Part shown: piece by piece, positions 7,801 through 10,650 of the stretch
Position numbering within the stretch: position 1 is the first letter of the stretch
Layout of the letters: every line of letters starts with the position of its first letter
Source of the DNA: Larix sibirica
Lineage: Eukaryota > Streptophyta > Pinopsida > Pinales > Pinaceae
Length of the DNA stretch: 10,650 bases
Assembly: GCA_004151065.3 (NCBI GenBank)
Contig: NWUY0300056321.1
Location: 8,480-19,129, forward strand
Direction of reading: 5' to 3'
Made by a program: the position numbers and the translations under genes
The notes under the pieces: model-generated
What the model was told of the DNA's origin: nothing
What the model saw: only the letters and a program-made list of their open reading frames with translations
Database searches by the model: none

Positions 7801-7909
7801 TTGACTAATTTGGTTTTAATTACTTGACTATTCGAACACCTAGTCAACCACTCAGCCTAGTCAATCACACAATTAACTCTCCTAGTCAATTGTTGACTAT
7901 CAATTGACT
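7801..7909. promoter_or_regulatory. Seven-copy TTGACTA (W-box-type) array in copia U3
   Basis: The heptamer TTGACTA occurs on the plus strand at 7801, 7824, 7893 and 7904, and as its complement TAGTCAA at 7841, 7858 and 7883: seven exact copies in 109 bases. Each contains TTGACT, the W-box form (TTGAC followed by C or T) bound by plant WRKY transcription factors. The array is 107 to 215 bases upstream of the minus-strand TATA box, where an LTR enhancer would sit. Three copies lie in a wider CCTAGTCAA context, suggesting local duplication. WRKY binding is inference from the motif. Confidence 0.7.
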
Positions 7910-7963
7910 ATCTCCAAAAGATCCAAATGTGTGATGAAATTGTATATCTTATTGTTCCAAAAT

Positions 7964-7978
7964 CCCCTGATTGTCCCA
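7964..7978 (-). other. Polypurine tract of copia element
   Basis: GGGACAATCAGGGGA on the minus strand lies between the end of RNase H (about 8056) and the LTR start. It is the plus-strand primer position, with a few pyrimidines from decay. Confidence 0.55.
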
Positions 7979-8055
7979 ATGCTTTAAAGATTCAGCATGT
8001 GAAATTACTTATGTATAGCCCACCATAATTGCAGTTTCCTGATGCCCATGCATAT

Positions 8056-9470
8056 ATTGAAATTTCACAAACTTAGATCTTGATAGATGCTTCCTAAATA
8101 TATCATCAACCTAATAATTTGTCTTGCAATAAAAATATTCAAACATCATCATGTACCGATCATCTCAAGTAATGAGAACAAAGCTCCACATGCTTCATCT
8201 TACTATGTGCAACATGTACTATGCTTTGTTTATCACACTAATCATAGTCAATGTCTCGATTGAAAAACCAAGTTCATTTCTAAGATTTCGAATCCATATT
8301 ACCTCTATTCTAGCATGCATTGCACCACAATATTATGCTTCAATGGTCGAAAGAGAAACCACCTTCTACTTTTTATATGACTAGACTATGGATCCATAAC
8401 CATGATTAAACACATGCCCATATGTAGAATTTTTTTTAATTGCCATCTCTAGCCCAATCCAAGTAAGTGTAATTGATTAACTAGTCCATTTTGTTATTGC
8501 AATACTTTATACCAAGTTGGTAAGTGCCCTCAATATAAGGAACATTTTTCATTGTGGCCTTAAGGTGACTTTCTCGCAAATCACACATAAACCAAAACTA
8601 CACTAACAACAAAGAAAATATTAGGTTGGTTGTGATTTAAATACATAAGGCTACCAACAAGTTGTTAATAAAGTGTAGCATCGACTTTCAAAGAATTACA
8701 CTCCTTAGTTAGCATTACTCGTGACTGATAAGGTGTAGCATGTGGTTTACAATCTACCATTTGTAACTTCTGTAATAGGTTCAATAGATATTTAGGATGA
8801 GAAAATAGATACGATCATCCATTTGTAAGACTTGGATGCCCAAAAGAAAATGTAACATAATAAAGTCATTTCAAATGTATATGCTAATTATTTTTTCAAA
8901 CCCAAAATCAAATCAAATTGCTTTCAATAATGACCATGTCAGCCACATATATGTGTGTGTTAATGTTTCACCATCAACATGTAATACATATATATTGTGA
9001 TTGGTTCACAATGTTTGAAACCAATATTGTGGAAAAAGTAATCAATCTCATGATACCATGCCTTGGGGGCCTATTTCAAACCATGCAAGGAGTTCTTCAC
9101 TCAATACACAAGACTACAATCCTTTTCAAATCCAAGGGGTTGCTCCATGTAAATATATTTAATGAGGTTACCATGTAAAAACATTTTTGACATCCATATG
9201 ATGTACCTCCAATCCAAAACAAGGAGTAAGTGAAAGAATCGGTCAAACATAGTCCATCTTTGCAACTAGGGAAAATGTTTAGTGTAGTTGATGCTTTCTT
9301 GTTGAGAAAATCCTTTTGCTACTAAAGAAACATTATGTATTTCAATAGGACTTGAGTTGTGAATTGGTCTTGTAACCCATTGACACTTCTTCACATTTGT
9401 TATGTTAGCACTAGGATTGACCTTGTCAAAATTTTTAAACCTCTTGTCACATTTGCACAAAATCTTGTCA
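8056..9470 (-). pseudogene. Ty1/copia RT and RNase H, broken, 5'-truncated
   Basis: Read downward on the minus strand, this is the 3' part of a copia Pol. It starts with a weak KKCQWV block, then LVAKGFSQQESINYT (about 9280-9325), VAKMDYV, HHMDVKNVFLHG (first RT Asp intact, about 9170-9200), IYMEQPLGFEKDC, KNSLHGLK-stop-AP and YVADM (8936-8950), where the Y-V-D-D box has Ala for the first Asp. Next come FLLGIQVLQMDD, KPHATPY, QLVGSLMYL and GTYQLGIKYCNNKM. RNase H follows: DWARDG preceded by TYL, where the catalytic Asp of the D-x-D-W motif appears to be Tyr, then LSTIEA (about 8340), IRNLRNELGF, KHVEL and a final VDDIFRKHLSRSKF (8070-8110). Frames change repeatedly and stops are frequent. Integrase, protease and gag are missing. 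Short plus-strand open stretches here are shadows. Confidence 0.85.
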
Positions 9471-9677
9471 GTTTCCCATCACCAAAGTTTTCGTTTGGTA
9501 CTTAGTCTTTGCAATTTTGGCCTATTCTCATGTCTATGTTTCTTGTCTCTTCAAAATGATTATATGAAGGAAACAATTTAAAAGCTTTATCCATCTTAAA
9601 ACATTTCTTGTTTAAAATAGGTTTCATGATTTTCGATCAAATCCCAAAAATATTGAAGGTAAAAAAGGTTTATTTTA

Positions 9678-9720
9678 TTTCTTTTATTTTAACTTTATTT
9701 AAAGTTTAAATAAAAAGAAA
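9678..9720. repeat. AT-rich hairpin
   Basis: TTTCTTTTATTTTAAC (9678-9693) and GTTTAAATAAAAAGAAA (9704-9720) are imperfect inverted copies around TTTATTTAAA. The sequence is nearly all A and T, so the pairing may partly reflect composition. Confidence 0.5.
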
Positions 9721-10088
9721 CAATAATAAAATATATTGGGTTCAATCTTTAGAAGACACCAAAACCTTTTAGGTTAAGATTATGTGTTCAAGCCATATAT
9801 TAAAAATCCCTTGGGTCCATGTCTACAAGTTCAAGATTTATGGAAAAAAGGTTGGGGTTTTATTAAACCAATACTTTATAGTATATACCCAATTATATGT
9901 CAAGACTTTATATCCTTGTCCATGCTTTCACATCTTTTATTCTTTGCTTGACTCCTATAGCGGCATTGTTTTTGCAATCAGAGCAACAGACCACATAGTT
10001 TTTAGCAATGGATGAGAAGTTGGCATTATAGGTAGAGGTAGCAAGCAGATTCTGGGAGAGATTGTACAGTATTGTTCCATGGTATAGA

Positions 10089-10200
10089 TTGTGAAAATCT
10101 GCATGAATTTTGATTAGATAAACAAAGTGAAAAGGAAAATTGAACTTGTGAAAATTTGCATGAATTTTGACTTAAAAAACAAAATGAAAAGGAAAAGGAA
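10089..10200 (+). repeat. 57-bp tandem duplication, two copies
   Basis: TTGTGAAAATCTGCATGAAT at 10089 recurs as TTGTGAAAATTTGCATGAAT at 10146. Both copies continue TTTGA, an A-rich segment with AACAAA, and TGAAAAGGAAAA. The offset is 57 bases and the copies are similar over about 50 bases, so the duplication is younger than the element decay nearby. Confidence 0.8.
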
Positions 10201-10268
10201 ATGGCATGAAATTAGTATTTCCTTCATTTCCCTCTGTCTACCCGTTGCACACACAATTTATGATATAA

Positions 10269-10610
10269 TATTATAAATTAATAACCATCGCTGTTTTGGA
10301 GAAGGAAATTCAAAGGAGCAAAAAGTTTTTAAAGGCTTCCGAGATCGAGTCGTCGTGGGAGGAGGATGAGGATTTTGAGATCGATGCATACCAATATGAT
10401 GATTTCAAGATCAAGCCATGGGAAGATGGATATTCTAATATCGATGCATACCTGGATGAGGATTTTGATTACAATCACTTGTCTTCACGTCATCAAGATT
10501 CATTTCTTCAACACTTCAATTCTGCATTTTTTTCAACGGTTCTGTGCCAGGGTTCTAAACACGACTTGCACCATAAATTCTTCTCAAGTTCAGTTCTAAA
10601 ATCTGCATAG
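10269..10610 (+). other. Unrecognised acidic open frame, no Met start
   Basis: An open frame runs from after TAA 10266-10268 to TAG 10608-10610 but contains no ATG codon, so it is not a complete gene as seen; it could be an internal or 3' exon or a pseudogene. The product is strongly acidic and aromatic: SSWEEDEDFEIDAY, YDDFKIKPWEDGY, NIDAYLDEDFDYN. The DNA repeats with a 60-base step: ATCGATGCATACC at 10380 and 10440, and GGATGAGGATTTTGA flanking each. The core at 10338-10360 holds several CpG, unlike the decayed transposons around it. No catalytic motif, signal peptide or membrane segment is visible, and I do not recognise the family. Confidence 0.4.
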
Positions 10611-10646
10611 GATAGATCTTGAAATCTTCACAAGTTTAGTTGTAAA
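10575..10646 (+). repeat. Short direct repeat at right edge
   Basis: CTTCTCAAGTTCAGTTCTAAA (from 10580) recurs as CTTCACAAGTTTAGTTGTAAA (from 10626), offset 46 bases with three or four mismatches. It spans the end of the acidic open frame and may continue beyond the window. Confidence 0.55.
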
Positions 10647-10650
10647 TACT

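Larger units (their letters stand above)
7496..7963 (-). repeat. Ty1/copia 3' LTR (about 468 bp)
   Basis: On the minus strand, RNase H of the copia element is followed by a purine-rich tract (GGGACAATCAGGGGA, 7964-7978) and then TTTTGGAACAATAAG, where an LTR beginning like TGTTGGAA is expected; the initial TG has decayed. The far end reads TCTCTAACA (7496-7504), the usual inverted partner of such a start. A TATA box lies at 7687-7694 and seven TTGACTA motifs lie upstream of it. The left border is less certain than the right, within about 20 bases. It flanks the LINE remnant with about 110 unassigned bases between. Confidence 0.7.
9471..10268. other. Anonymous AT-rich stretch
   Basis: No protein family is recognisable on either strand. 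It could be the eroded middle of the copia element (the minus strand from 9620 to 9480 gives open stretches such as KMDKAFKLFPSYNHFEETRN), but I cannot align that to integrase. An open stretch on the plus strand at 9782-10015 (77 codons, Cys and Tyr rich) resembles nothing known. Two repeat structures inside are listed separately. Confidence 0.5.

Noticed and set aside
8151-8384. 77-codon plus-strand open frame
   Set aside because: It is the antisense of the copia RNase H block with LSTIEA and IRNLRNELGF.
9782-10015. 77-codon Cys/Tyr-rich open frame as a small secreted peptide
   Set aside because: No cleavable signal peptide pattern, no conserved Cys spacing that I recognise, and it lies in anonymous AT-rich DNA.
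1-10650. CRISPR array, tRNA or rRNA genes, bacterial operon signals
   Set aside because: No regularly spaced repeats, no tRNA-like cloverleaf noticed, and all coding remnants are plant retroelements.

Overview
This window looks like a piece of a repeat-rich seed-plant nuclear genome. It is AT-rich, I see no intact protein gene, rRNA or tRNA, and almost all of it can be read as old, broken retrotransposons stacked on one another. A gymnosperm or another large-genome plant would fit the degree of decay, but the species cannot be told from the sequence.

Layout: (1) 1-680, minus strand: the gag of a Ty1/copia element, with a perfect CCHC zinc knuckle, two in-frame stops and at least one frameshift; it runs off the left edge. 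(2) 681-6476, plus strand: a nearly complete Ty3/gypsy chromovirus. It has an 18-bp remnant of the 5' LTR, a primer-binding site matching initiator tRNA-Met, a long non-coding leader, gag, then protease, reverse transcriptase, RNase H, integrase and a chromodomain-like tail, a polypurine tract and a 439-bp 3' LTR. Every enzymatic centre is broken. (3) 6487-about 7385, plus strand: the 3' part of a LINE (non-LTR) ORF2, abutting the gypsy LTR. (4) 7496-about 9470, minus strand: the 3' half of a second copia element (part of reverse transcriptase, RNase H, polypurine tract, 3' LTR). Its LTR carries seven copies of the heptamer TTGACTA upstream of a TATA box. (5) 9470-10650: mostly anonymous AT-rich sequence with a hairpin, a 57-bp tandem duplication and, at the right end, an unrecognised acidic open frame with an internal 60-bp repeat and more CpG than its surroundings.

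The parts do not form a pathway. They record successive insertions, truncation and mutational decay. The stop codons and lost catalytic aspartates are largely the changes expected from cytosine deamination of methylated, silenced DNA. The most useful leads are the TTGACTA array in the copia U3, the loss of every gypsy active site, the copia-gag/gypsy-LTR junction, and the acidic open frame at the right end. I found no convincing new biological system.
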